Below are positions 39,439-49,200 of a stretch of DNA of 64,000 nucleotides, piece after piece. Made by a program: the position numbers and the translations under genes. Where the stretch lies: positions 1 to 64,000 of IMG/VR virus record IMGVR_UViG_3300025030_000060; one strand, written 5' to 3'. A model generated the notes under the pieces. That model saw only the letters and a program-made list of their open reading frames with translations, made no database searches and was not told the DNA's origin. This stretch comes from a virus. Numbering within the stretch: position 1 is the stretch's first letter; each line of letters opens with the position of its first letter.

Positions 39439-39791
39439 AGCCGCACCGCCTCTGCCTTGCGAGCGTTTTGCATGGTGCTCGCGAAGCAACTGGCTGTCGC
39501 AGCCGTGTTTTCGTAGTGGGTTTGCATGGAGCGCAATGCCCTAGCCAGGGTGCCGTCTTCCGATGTCGAGTGCCACGGCGTTTTCTTGCCGTAGCCGGAG
39601 ATTTTCACTTCGTACTTGGCTTTGCCGTCCTTCTCCCTCCTCTCCACCTGGAGGGTCGAAAGCCTGTTGAATCCACTGCTCTGTATCCCGGTGGCGCGTA
39701 GGTACCCTTCGGGGTTGGACGACTTGTGCACCGTCCAATCGTAGCCGGGCATGATCTTGACCAGTTCTTTTCTGAAATCTGCTGGACTCAT
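39435..39791 (-). CDS. Cassette gene: hypothetical protein (118 aa)
   Basis: FRKELVKIMPGYDWTVHKSS, QVERREKDGKAKYEVKISGYG; C-terminal helix TLARALRSMQTHYENTAATA, ending in AEAVRL at the repeated junction. GGGAGG site after attC-like site b. No family known to me. Confidence 0.68.
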   Translation of the reverse strand: MSPADFRKELVKIMPGYDWTVHKSSNPEGYLRATGIQSSGFNRLSTLQVERREKDGKAKYEVKISGYGKKTPWHSTSEDGTLARALRSMQTHYENTAATASCFASTMQNARKAEAVRL

Positions 39792-39806
39792 TGTTTACCT
39801 CCCAGG

Positions 39807-39854
39807 GTTTAACCAATCGCCGCAGCCATCCGGCTGGGCTCAAAAGCGTTAGGC
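39807..39854 (-). repeat. attC-like site b
   Basis: Minus strand: GCCTAAC (39854-39848, a perfect RYYYAAC that includes the TAA of the upstream gene) and GTTAAAC (39813-39807, perfect GTTRRRY). Inner arms GCC-CAGCC and GGCTG-c-GGC with one extrahelical base, loop GGAT. 48 bp, short for an attC. Confidence 0.68.
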
Positions 39855-40031
39855 CTTTATGTCCTTCACTGTCCCGATAATCTTAATTTTTGAGTGCTCG
39901 CCCCAGCGTGACGTAGCAGTTCCGGTTTCCAACATTTGAGTTCTGATACGAAACGCCTCCCATCGTCTACCAAGACTGAATACGATAAGCAGCACGCCAA
40001 TTACCGCTAAAACAAGTATTGTTGTAATCAA
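39849..40031 (-). CDS. Cassette gene: membrane protein (60 aa)
   Basis: TTG start with GGAGGAGG. MITTILVLAVIGVLLIVFSL is a transmembrane helix, followed by basic RRWEAF and a soluble tail ending KDIKA at the attC-like R box. Unknown. Confidence 0.65.
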   Translation of the reverse strand: MITTILVLAVIGVLLIVFSLGRRWEAFRIRTQMLETGTATSRWGEHSKIKIIGTVKDIKA

Positions 40032-40059
40032 CTTTCCCTCCTCCTAGCCCACTGAAGGG

Positions 40060-40126
40060 CAATAACCAGTGCTCGGACGCCGACCGGCAAACAACGTCGG
40101 ACGGGTCAAGCACATGGCCGTTAACC
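40060..40126 (-). repeat. attC-like site a
   Basis: Minus strand: GGTTAAC (40126-40120) with the stop codon of the 81-aa gene, outer arms GTGCT/AGCAC, inner arms CCGAC/GTCGG, then GTTATTG (40066-40060). 67 bp; end boxes imperfect. Confidence 0.55.
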
Positions 40127-40366
40127 CGATTTTGCCGCCCTCTTCAGCGTCTTCGCCACCTTCGAGGTGATCGCTTCGCGCATGAATTCGGTTTCACCCT
40201 CTCCGGTGATCTCTCGCGCCTTGCTAATTCCCTCATACTCGCCGCAGGTAAAGCGTATCCCTTTGCTGACCTTCAGCGGGTTCTCTTTCCTGTAGTCCTT
40301 CTTTCGGCCCGCTCCCGGTTTTGCACCTCCAAGAGGTTTCCCGTTGGCATTAAATCCTTTTGGCAT
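40121..40366 (-). CDS. Cassette gene: basic protein (81 aa)
   Basis: MPKGFNANGKPLGGAKPGAG then RKKDYRKENPL, a helical ISKAREITG and an RHH/plasmid-mobilisation-like end. The Gly/Lys start 'GGARPGAGRK' is common in phage helix-turn-helix and RHH proteins. Possibly DNA-binding. Confidence 0.68.
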   Translation of the reverse strand: MPKGFNANGKPLGGAKPGAGRKKDYRKENPLKVSKGIRFTCGEYEGISKAREITGEGETEFMREAITSKVAKTLKRAAKSG

Positions 40367-40418
40367 CGCTGTCTCTCCTATGTATTGGGCTCATGGCCTT
40401 CGAAGATATCTGTCAACA

Positions 40419-40559
40419 TTAAGCATTCCCAGCTCCGCATGTCGCGCAAGAAAAACCCGCGCTGCCGTGAGCCTGCGCCCACTCGCCGACATGAATAACC
40501 CTTTTGCACTGATTGCACGTCTTAGGGTCGGTGATCTTAACCACCACGACACGGCTCAT
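40419..40559 (-). CDS. Zinc-ribbon protein (46 aa)
   Basis: MSRVVVVKITDPKTCNQCKR then AGFSCATCGAGNA: two CxxC pairs separated by 18 residues. ATG forms ATGA with the upstream stop. TTGACA follows the stop but no good -10 is seen. Confidence 0.72.
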   Translation of the reverse strand: MSRVVVVKITDPKTCNQCKRVIHVGEWAQAHGSAGFSCATCGAGNA

Positions 40560-41710
40560 TTTAACTCCTTCAGTTCCACAAGTACGCCATATGCTTCGTC
40601 ATGGTGCAACGTCCCGTAGGCGCTTTCGCTTACCTTTTCGATAAACCCGCACATGAGGGCGAAGGCTTTTTCAATCCGCTCCGCGTTCTGGAGTGCAGCC
40701 ATGAACAGTACCGCCAGGGCCTCGCTCTCGGCGTCCCCTTGCGGGCCAAAAGGGGCTACGAGCGCATGCGGGGTGAAGACTGCGACATGGGGTCCGGGAT
40801 AGGTCGAGCCAGAGAGCTTGCCGTGAATCTCCCCCTCCCATATGCCTACCCCCAGCAAACCACCCCCGAACTTTTCAGCCAGCATCTTCATGGCGTGGAC
40901 TGTCTGGATGACGTTCATGTCCTTAAGCGCGACGCAGTTCTCCGGGGGTGTATCCTCTTCAGCCATCAGTTTCACTGGGGGGGCAATGCGATCCCCCCTT
41001 CGGTTAAATGTGGCTCCAGGTTCCGCATCAAAATCGTGCTCTTCTTCGGCGCGACAACGGGCACACGTCGGGTTTTTGTCCCCGTTCGGGTCCTCATCCA
41101 TCACACTCAACTCATCTCCGCAACCAAGGCAAGGTGCAAGAGCCTCATAGACCTCCCGCGAGATATAGGAGTCTTCATCGACCAGGACCAACTTCTTCGT
41201 GTGGTGCCCGCCATGTTTAGGGTCTATCACGATGTTGTCGGCAGATGGCGCGTATTCAGGCGCGTGAAGTCCGTCGCAGCGATCCCCAGTAATGCAGCAG
41301 TCGGGGCCGCACTCGCTATGGTTCCCCGGTACAGGGGTCCCGGAGATATCAAGGGAGTGATGCACCCCAGCATGGCCGTAGCAGTCGCGCACGTAATCCG
41401 CGCCCTCCTTGGCGGTGATGTTCCCGTTACATCGCGAACAAAGCCCGTAGCCGGTATCCTGATTGAACCATTGCTTGAAGGCCGGGGCATCTTCCCCGCA
41501 GCAGGCGCAGTGCAGATGGAAGACGCGGCACTTGAGCGAAGACTCAAGGTACTTTGCCAGTTTCGCGCCCTGCTCGGTCCACTCCATGCCGAAGCCTACG
41601 ATACGGACCCACCCTATGGTGCAAGCGGCCACGAGAATTGCGGTATCCGTGGGGTTGTTGGGGAGGGTTCCAGTAGCCACCAGTTTTCTGACATCCACGA
41701 TGGTAATCAT
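40556..41710 (-). CDS. Large hypothetical protein with Cys clusters (384 aa)
   Basis: ATG 41710 after AGGAGAACAGGGC. CACCGEDAPAF...YGLCSRCNG, then CGPDCCITGDRC and CLGCGDEL...PTCARC: several zinc-ribbon-like pairs along the first 250 residues; C-terminal 120 residues look like a separate alpha/beta domain. Unknown family. Confidence 0.7.
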   Translation of the reverse strand: MITIVDVRKLVATGTLPNNPTDTAILVAACTIGWVRIVGFGMEWTEQGAKLAKYLESSLKCRVFHLHCACCGEDAPAFKQWFNQDTGYGLCSRCNGNITAKEGADYVRDCYGHAGVHHSLDISGTPVPGNHSECGPDCCITGDRCDGLHAPEYAPSADNIVIDPKHGGHHTKKLVLVDEDSYISREVYEALAPCLGCGDELSVMDEDPNGDKNPTCARCRAEEEHDFDAEPGATFNRRGDRIAPPVKLMAEEDTPPENCVALKDMNVIQTVHAMKMLAEKFGGGLLGVGIWEGEIHGKLSGSTYPGPHVAVFTPHALVAPFGPQGDAESEALAVLFMAALQNAERIEKAFALMCGFIEKVSESAYGTLHHDEAYGVLVELKELK

Positions 41711-42633
41711 GCCCTGTTCTCCTGCATCCTTTTGATGACTTCGGCAGCCCTGCCGTTCTGTTCCACGAGGTAGTCGTAGCATCCCATGTCAAAACTGCCG
41801 CCGTCGTCATCTTGGAACTCTCCATCTCCGACGTACTGGCAGATTAACCCGTCGCGGTCATCGTCATCGAAGCCGCAGTACCACTTGCCCACGGTCGGCT
41901 CCTTCAACTCAGGCTTATTGGTAGCGGGGTTGAGTATCGGGAACATGTGCGCCCCTTCCAGAACGGCCTTGTGAATGGCGGTGCCGATCTCCAAAGCGGT
42001 CTTGCTGGCCAGTTTGCGGCCTTCGCCAAGTGGCGAATAGCGGCACATGCCGATCTGCTCCGGCATTTCTCCGATGATCTCGATATCCCACCCGTCAGAG
42101 TTGCCGCGATTCCTCCTGTGTTGCAGTTCGAAGCCTCGGCGCTGCATGATGGCGTCCACGGCTGCCTCTATAGCCGCTTTCGCATCGGACTCGCTACCGT
42201 TGCCCAAAGCAAGGGTGACATTCTTCCATTCGTGCCGGTTCGGCTCGCTGTTCAGCCAACGGGTGTGAAACATATCGGCCACGGCTTCCATCGTCAGCGG
42301 CGATAAAACCCCTTTGGCATAGGCGCGGGCCTCTTCTACGTCCTGCTGCATCCCGGCGCTCATCCGGTGTCCGCCCTGCATCCTCATCAGTATCTCTCCG
42401 AGGTTGTAGTGGCAGTGTTCCGCAAGATACAGGTATACCAGTTGCTGACGAGCCTCGGCCCGAATCTCTTCCGGGGTGATGACGGCCATCTCCGCTTCCA
42501 GCAGACCCGCTTCGGAGCGGTTGCCCAAAATCACCATCGCTTGGCTCAGAATCAGGGCTCGGCTGTTGTCGAACCTAGCCGAAATCTCATTTGATACTGT
42601 GACTCGGATTCTTGAGTTCTCATATACTGGCAT
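41707..42633 (-). CDS. Hypothetical protein (308 aa)
   Basis: ATG 42633 behind GGGAGGTAACAGAC. N-terminal RIRVTVSNEISARFDNSRAL, central helical domain, C-terminal acidic GKWYCGFDDDDRDG...GEFQDDDGGSFD. Driven by promoter B. Its 60-base leader forms a GCGCCTGG...CCAGCGC hairpin. No family recognised. Confidence 0.7.
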   Translation of the reverse strand: MPVYENSRIRVTVSNEISARFDNSRALILSQAMVILGNRSEAGLLEAEMAVITPEEIRAEARQQLVYLYLAEHCHYNLGEILMRMQGGHRMSAGMQQDVEEARAYAKGVLSPLTMEAVADMFHTRWLNSEPNRHEWKNVTLALGNGSESDAKAAIEAAVDAIMQRRGFELQHRRNRGNSDGWDIEIIGEMPEQIGMCRYSPLGEGRKLASKTALEIGTAIHKAVLEGAHMFPILNPATNKPELKEPTVGKWYCGFDDDDRDGLICQYVGDGEFQDDDGGSFDMGCYDYLVEQNGRAAEVIKRMQENRA

Positions 42634-42696
42634 GTCTGTTACCTCCCTGGCGCTGGCCGCCACCCGCGTTGCGCCATCCAGGCGCTATGTCATGGC

Positions 42697-42737
42697 CCTA
42701 AATATACACTCTTTGGATTATGTGTCAAACAAATAAT
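42697..42737 (-). promoter_or_regulatory. Promoter with 21-bp palindromic operator (site B)
   Basis: Operator ATTATTTG-TTTGA-CACATAAT on the minus strand (42737-42717); -35 TTGACA within it, 16 bp, -10 TATATT. Expresses the 42.6-40.4 kb genes. Confidence 0.78.
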
Positions 42738-42743
42738 GCACGC

Positions 42744-42775
42744 AAAAAAGGGGGCACGCTTTCACGCTCCCCCTT
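42744..42775 (-). terminator. Terminator after the 134-aa gene
   Basis: AAGGGGG/CCCCCTT stem, 14-18 base interior, then T6 on the minus strand. Lies directly before promoter B. Confidence 0.78.
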
Positions 42776-42797
42776 CACTCCAGCTATTACCGCTCTT

Positions 42798-43202
42798 TTA
42801 TGGCTTCTTGACTGCCGCCCTCTGCTCCATGTCCTCGTCGTTGGAGAAGAACTTGATCGGGTCTTCGTCCGTATCAAGGACGTGCTGCGCCTCGTGCATG
42901 ATCCCCCGCCCTACCTGCGCGTCCTGATAGGCGAAGGCCGCCAGCAGGTCAAGGGTCTCGTCGCCATAGGTCATGGTCTCGGTCCACTCGTCTTCAATGG
43001 TCTGTCCAAAGGCAGCCTCATCACGTTTCAGGAATGCCGCCTTCACCAGCCACCACCACGGGCCAAAACTACGATAGCGCAGCGGGTCCTTGAGAAGAAC
43101 ACGCTTGACCACTGCGAGGAATCCTTCAGCCCACATGTCTCGGGCTTGGCCCGATTCGGCCAGCATGGCGTTCAATTCTTCGGCTTTCGGTTTATAGATC
43201 AT
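42798..43202 (-). CDS. Hypothetical protein (134 aa)
   Basis: Helical; LRYRSFGPWWWLVKAAFLKR in the middle, acidic C-terminus. Transcribed on its own between promoter C and a terminator, which suggests independent regulation. Unknown family. Confidence 0.7.
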   Translation of the reverse strand: MIYKPKAEELNAMLAESGQARDMWAEGFLAVVKRVLLKDPLRYRSFGPWWWLVKAAFLKRDEAAFGQTIEDEWTETMTYGDETLDLLAAFAYQDAQVGRGIMHEAQHVLDTDEDPIKFFSNDEDMEQRAAVKKP

Positions 43203-43218
43203 ATCTGCATCCCCCTTG

Positions 43219-43260
43219 TCGCAAATTTATCATTTTTTGTTTATCTGTCAAACAGATTAT
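43219..43260 (-). promoter_or_regulatory. Promoter with 21-bp palindromic operator (site C)
   Basis: Minus strand: ATAATCTG-TTTGA-CAGATAAA (43260-43240); TTGACA, 16 bp, TAAATT. Starts at the stop codon of the giant upstream gene. Confidence 0.72.
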
Positions 43261-46200
43261 TACGCCATCAGTTTGTAGACCTCGGCAAGGTCGGTGGAAA
43301 TCGGAACATACCACCACGCCCCGTTGAAGTCGCCGCCCGTCTCGGAGAAGAACTGCGCGGTCCATCGGGTTTTCATCATTGGGCTCACTCTTCTCAGTAC
43401 CCCGTTGAATCCGTTCTTGTCCTGGAAGAACCAGCTCGTGAAGGGGGCATGGCTCTTTGCCGGACGCCCCTTATAGCCGGGGATGACCACGTTGGTGTTG
43501 TTGGTCTTGACGGTGATCCCCAAGGCGAGGAAAGCGGCTTTCACCTGTTCAGGGACTTCTTTGAAGTTGGGGTCGTTCCTGATGGCCTCCAGTGCTGCAC
43601 GTTCAGCCTCAGCCTTGGCCTGCGCCTCCTTGGCCCGTATATCCTCCTTGAGCCGGTTCAGGTACTGGTCGGCGATACGGGTAATCTCGCTCGTGTTATC
43701 GCCAAGGGCCTGTGCTGCCGTCTTAATCTCCCCGGCTGCCAAGTCCACGCTTCGCCCAACGACTACCCCGCCAAGGCTTACCTGCTTTTCCATAGCAGCC
43801 TTCCATGCCGTGGCGCATGCCGTCAATATCTCTACTTCAGTCGCCTTCCTGCCGTACTCGCTGGCTATAGCGTCGTAGCCGCTCCCGAATACCAGCCGCA
43901 TGACACTGTTGGCATCGTAAGCGCGGCCCGCCCGCTTCAGGCTTAGGTATGCCTCGCATACTTCTTTTTTCCACGTCTCGTTGTCCACATCGGGGTAATT
44001 CACAGTCAAGCCCGTCTGGGGCTTGCCGAACATCACCCCCTGCGCCCCTCTCAGCACGAAACCGTCGTAGCTGTAAAAACGGATTTTGTCGTAATGCTCG
44101 GTGAAGGTTTCCCTGTCGAGGTCGCCCCGGAGCAGGTCGGCATAGCGCCACTCCTGGCTGAGAAGTTTCTGGAGAGCCATTTCCTTTTCGGAGTAGGAGA
44201 CCTTGACCGGAGAGCGGTCGGCAATGAAGTCCTGCACGTCGTACCACTCATTGTCCGACTGTTTGGGTATAGAATTCCAGTTGAGCTGGCCCATCAAGGC
44301 GTCGGCCTTGAACCCCCTCGAAGCGGAGTTCACTTCGATGACCTTGATGACAATCGTACCGGAGTAGCTGTCCTTAAACTCATACATGTCGCCCACGGTG
44401 AGCACCACACCCTTGGGAGTCACCACACAGTTGCCGGGGTTGTCGATCAGCTTCTCATCAAAGGGAAGTTCCCCTTTCTGTGCCCTTACCCTCAGTTCAA
44501 GGGTGATCTTGTTGATGCGGGCCTGCACTTCGGCCTTTTTGTTGTTGTAGCGCGTGTCGAGGCTGTCCAGCTTCCATTGGGTCCTCTCCAGCGCGTCCTG
44601 TTTCTTCTGAATGGACTTGGAGATGTTTTTGCGCTCTTCGCTCCCCTCTTCCGTCCTCAAGCCCCGGTAGCGCAGATTCTCGATCTGCCTGTTCATGTCG
44701 GAGATGTCTTCGGCAAGATTGGTGCGCTCGGCCTCTTTTTCCTGCTCCAGTCTCGGCAGCACGGAAGCATTGGACGCCAGCACCTGGAGCTGGTTCACGA
44801 GTCGGGCCTTGGCCTGCGCCTTGGCCTTTTCCGCCTTCTTGGCTTCGGCTTCCATGTACTTCCGCTTGGCCTCTTCCGGGTTATCCTCGAACATGAACCG
44901 GATTTCGTCGGCGCTTGCAGCATTGGCGTTGGCTGCGGTCGCTGAGTCGGAGCGGAAGATGTCACCGATCCATCCCGCCTTCTTGCTTATCAGGTGCAGG
45001 CGGTAGGCGTCGAAGGAACCCTTGCCTTGATAGTAGTAAATCTTGATATTGTCGGCCTCGTTGCCTTGCCGGACTCCGCGCCCGTTGCGCTGCTGGATGC
45101 TGGAAGGGGTCCACGGGAAGGTCAGGTGATGGATTGCGCGGGTCCCCTTCTGTAGGTTGACGCCCACTTCGGCCTTCTGGTTGCAGATGACCATCGAGTA
45201 TTCCCCGGAGTTGTAGCGGTCGCTGATCCGCTGAAGCTCGGAACCCTTCGCCTCGTCGGCGTTGATGATGCCGATCTTGCCCCGGAGCATCGGCAGGTAG
45301 TGGGTAAGGATGCGCGCCACCTTTTGATGTTGGGCCTTTTCATCGCTGAAAATGATCTGCTTGCCGCCCAGTTCGTGGATCTTCTGCACCCTGTCCACCA
45401 TCAGTGCGTACTTCGGAGTCAGCGGGTGCCCCACGGTGCCCACGTCGAGTTTCACGTCCCGGAGCTTCTTGGCGTCCATCAGGAACGGCTCGAAGGCGTC
45501 GGCAAGGCGCACGATGAAGGCATCCCCCTTCATGCTGGTCTCCAGCGAATCCAAGAGGCGGTAAGTACGGTTTACCGGTTTCTGCGGTTCGCCCATTTCG
45601 GCCCGTTCAAGGTCATACTCCGGGTCGCCAACGCGGGGAGTAACCCGGACGGTGACTTCAGGCGGTATGATCTTCAAAAGCTGCGTTACCTTCCCCTGGT
45701 CCCCCTTTGCAAAGTGAAATGTCATTCTCCCGTGGAAGATGTCCGGGTCCATGGAAACCTGCTCCATGTCGCGGATGATGGAAAAGACGGGGCGGGGCTT
45801 GCCGCTGAATGTCGAACTGTCATCCTTGGTCGCGGCCTTGGCCTCTTCCCTCAGTTCGTCGTAGATATCCTGCTGCTCGTCGGTAAGGATGGCTTCCTCA
45901 TGGAATTCCTCACTGGGAGGAAGGTCGAGATTCACGTCCTTTGCCGTGCGAAGCAGGCAGTATTTGTGGAAGATGTTGCGGAGCCCGTCGAGGTTCTGGA
46001 AGCCAACAAGCCCTTCCGTCGCCTTGGTCTCGTTGGCGATGGTCATCTTGTCCACGATGTCCTTCTGTCCGAAAACCCGGATGAAGTCGTCGGGGGTGAA
46101 GACGCCGAACCGCTCGAATTCCTCCAGCGGCATGACGTAGGCCAGCATGTTGAAGATTTCCACCGGGGAGTTGGTGACGGGCGTCGCCGTGAGCCCGTAA

Positions 46201-49200
46201 GAGCCCCGGTCGTTGTTGTTTGCCCGGATGTGCCCCATTTTCATCTGCATGTCGAGCCCGCGCTGTGACGCCGGGGCGGTAGAGACGTAGGCAAGGCGGC
46301 TGGCCTCTTCGCCCGCCTCGAAGCTGTTCTTGTAGGAGTGGAATTCGTCTGTGATTACGTCGGTGAAACCCATGTCCTCAAAGTACGGCAGTTCCCCTTT
46401 TTTGGCCCCGGTGTCGGCAAATTTCCCCTCGGCGCGCTCTACCTGCTTGACCTCGTTGTAGTTCAGGGACTTCTCGTCGCCTACCTCGTCGTCCTTCCCC
46501 TCGGAGTTGGCTTTGATGGCCTGCTTAGAGAGCAGGCCGCGCTGGCTCCATTTGTCGATGAACCCCTGCTTCGTGTCAGGCCGGAGCGGGATGCTCTTGA
46601 ACTTCTCGTAGGTCATCACCACGAGTTTCACGTTGCTCTGCGGAATCTGCCACATGTCATCGTATACTTCCGTGGCGTCAAACTCCCCGGATGCAATCTT
46701 GTCCTGCCACATGGCCTCTTTGGTGTACTTGTTGATTTTCTGGTTCCCCTCCTCGTCAAGAACCGGCTCCTGAAGAATTGCCCCTTCCTTGGCGCGGTCA
46801 AAGCGCATCCCCACGAACAGGGCGTCGTCCATGCCCTCGTAGTAGTTCCGTGCCTCGTGGTACCAGTTGGAAAAGACCGCCTTGGGGACCACGATACAGG
46901 TCTTCTTGCTGCGCCCCATCTGGAGGTTGTACTTCACCAAAGCGAGCGTTTGCAAGGTTTTACCAAGCCCTACGTCGTCGGCGAGGATGCCGCGCCCTTC
47001 CTCGGAAAAACGCCGGATGGCCGCGTTCTGGTAGCCGTGCAGCACGATTTTCTTACTGACCCCCTGAAGCCCCAAGTCGGTCATCTCGTACTCCGGGGGA
47101 AGGAAAGCGTTGAACTTCATGTTGTACTGTTCCGCCAGTTCGTCAATGTTGGGCTGCTGCTGCATCCACATATTGAAGGTTTCGCGGAAGTTTTTGATGT
47201 TGTCGTAATACTGTTTTTTTAGGTCGCCGTCGTCGTCGCCCTTACCACCCCGGATGGCATTGCCGTTCATGTAGTTCTCGAACTGGAGGTCGAAGCCTGC
47301 GGGTTTCTTGCCCCCCAGAATGCGGAAGGAGCCGAAGGGATTCTCCGGGTCCTCCGTCCACTCCTTCGCGGTACGCATCTTGCCGGAGTAGGGATCTTCT
47401 TTTTGAACTTCCTGGTCGGAACCATAGGTGACGTTGGGGTAGCCGTTCTCCTTCAGGAAGTCCAGCACGTACTGCTTCGAGTACCACTTGTGGTTGAAGT
47501 CGAACATGATATCGGCAGGGTTCGTTCGCTTGCGCTTCCCGTCGATGATCCCGATCATCTGCATGTACTTCTGCTTGATCCGCTCGTCGGTCTCGTCGGC
47601 CATGGCGGCGTAGAGGGCCTGAAGTTTGGGGTAGATGTCGCCGGAGCAGTAGCGGGACATCGGGTAGATGATGCCGTCCGGGGAGATGGCTACGTTATCA
47701 AAGGCGGCGAGGTCGCCCAGTGTCGCCACCGGCATGCCCCCGGTGTAAAGCTTCTGCACGTCGTCAAGTTCGATGGTCTGAATGCCTTCCCGGATGAACA
47801 GGTGTTCCACGAGTGCCTGCACGTTGGTGGAATCGTATTGAAGATGCCGCCCCGATTCTTCCAGCGTCCCGTTCAGGAGGTCGGAGAAGTTCCCCTTTGC
47901 GTCGAGCGCATTGGAGAAAAGCCCGAACATCTTGGAAGACTCCCCGGTGAGCATGATGCCCCGGTTGTTCTTCGGGTGCCCGAAGCGGTCAATCTCGTTT
48001 GCCACAAGGTCCTGGAGTGCAAGCCGTTCGCTGTCATCCGCGTTGCCGTCGTTGAACCGATCCTGGTAGCGGGCAATCATGCCACCGATGATGGAGCCCC
48101 TGTAGAGCTGTTCCGCTAGTTCTTCCTTGGGCTGGCTCATGGCGAACTCAATAGCCGCACTGGCAAGGGCCGGTAGAAGGTCGGGATAGGTCTTGAAAAT
48201 GGCGAAAAGCTGGTAGACGGTGAAGGAAAGGCACCCCTTGGGAGAGCCAAGGCGGGCCTTCAGCTCTTCGATGCTGGATGCGCCGTACTTGGCTGGGTCA
48301 ATCGCTTCTTTGGCATCCACGGAGGCGACACGGACCCATGCGCCATGCTGCATCTCACACTCGATGCCGTTTATCATCTTGCGGTCGCCGTCCACGTAAT
48401 TGCGCGTAACAGGTTCCGCCACGGAGAGCGCGGCCCAGTCGATCCGGGAGACGAACTTTGAGGCCAGCTTCGCCTTCAGGCCCGCGTCGTCAACGTCGCC
48501 GTCCACGGCTTCCCGGCTGAACCTGTCGCCTGCAATCTTCGGGACCCACTTGCCCATGATGAAGGGCCGCCCCTCGCCCAGCCAGTAGCGCCCCGCTATG
48601 AACTCGTCAAAGATGACGTTGGTGCTTATCAGGGTCTCGAAGGTGAGGTCGTTCACGACGTCCAGAAGGCTTTGCGGGTGCTTGCGAAAGACAACCACGT
48701 CAACGACGGTATCGGTGCCCTGCGCTGCGAAGGTTTTGGAGGGGAGCTTGTGAGCGCCAAGGAACTCGGCCTTGCGGGAAACGGAGTTGCGCCACTTGGC
48801 CCAGTCGGTCGAGCCCTTGGCCCCCACGATGTCGGTCGGCACGATCAGGACGGCGAGCCCCCCAGGCTTGATCTTGTCCAGAATCCGGGAGATGAAGTAC
48901 CGCTGAATCTTCCCCTCGTTCTTGTAGGGCGGGTCGTCGAACTTGTAGGCCCCACGGGCGTCGCCGAAGGGCACGTTGGTGCAGCAGCCGTCGAAGGAGT
49001 TGTCCGGGGTGTCGGAGCAGAACTTCTCGAAGCTCTTGTTGGTGATGGAGTCGCCCGCGTTGAGAAGCTGCGCCACCTTCGAGGCGGTCGGGTCGAGGTC
49101 GCAGCCGGTGATGACGATGCCCCCCGGTTTTGTCGCCGAAAACATGCCGTGGCCGGTGCTGGGGTCCAGGATGTTGCCATTGGCTAGGCCGTTGGCAACA

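Larger units (their letters stand above)
37734..39455 (-). repeat. Three copies of a 16-bp coupling junction
   Basis: GCAGAGGCGGTGCGGC is identical at 39455-39440, 38916-38901 and 37749-37734 (minus strand), each followed by (T/C)ATGA, so it encodes the end of one gene and supplies the ribosome site and overlapping start of the next. Confidence 0.85.

Noticed and set aside
37500-40130. CRISPR array
   Set aside because: Repeats are not identical, are spaced by genes of 180-520 bases, and are palindromic attC-like elements, not repeat-spacer units.
42640-42697. Further attC site upstream of the 308-aa gene
   Set aside because: It has a GCGCCTGG/CCAGCGC palindrome but lacks RYYYAAC and GTTRRRY boxes and no gene ends in it.
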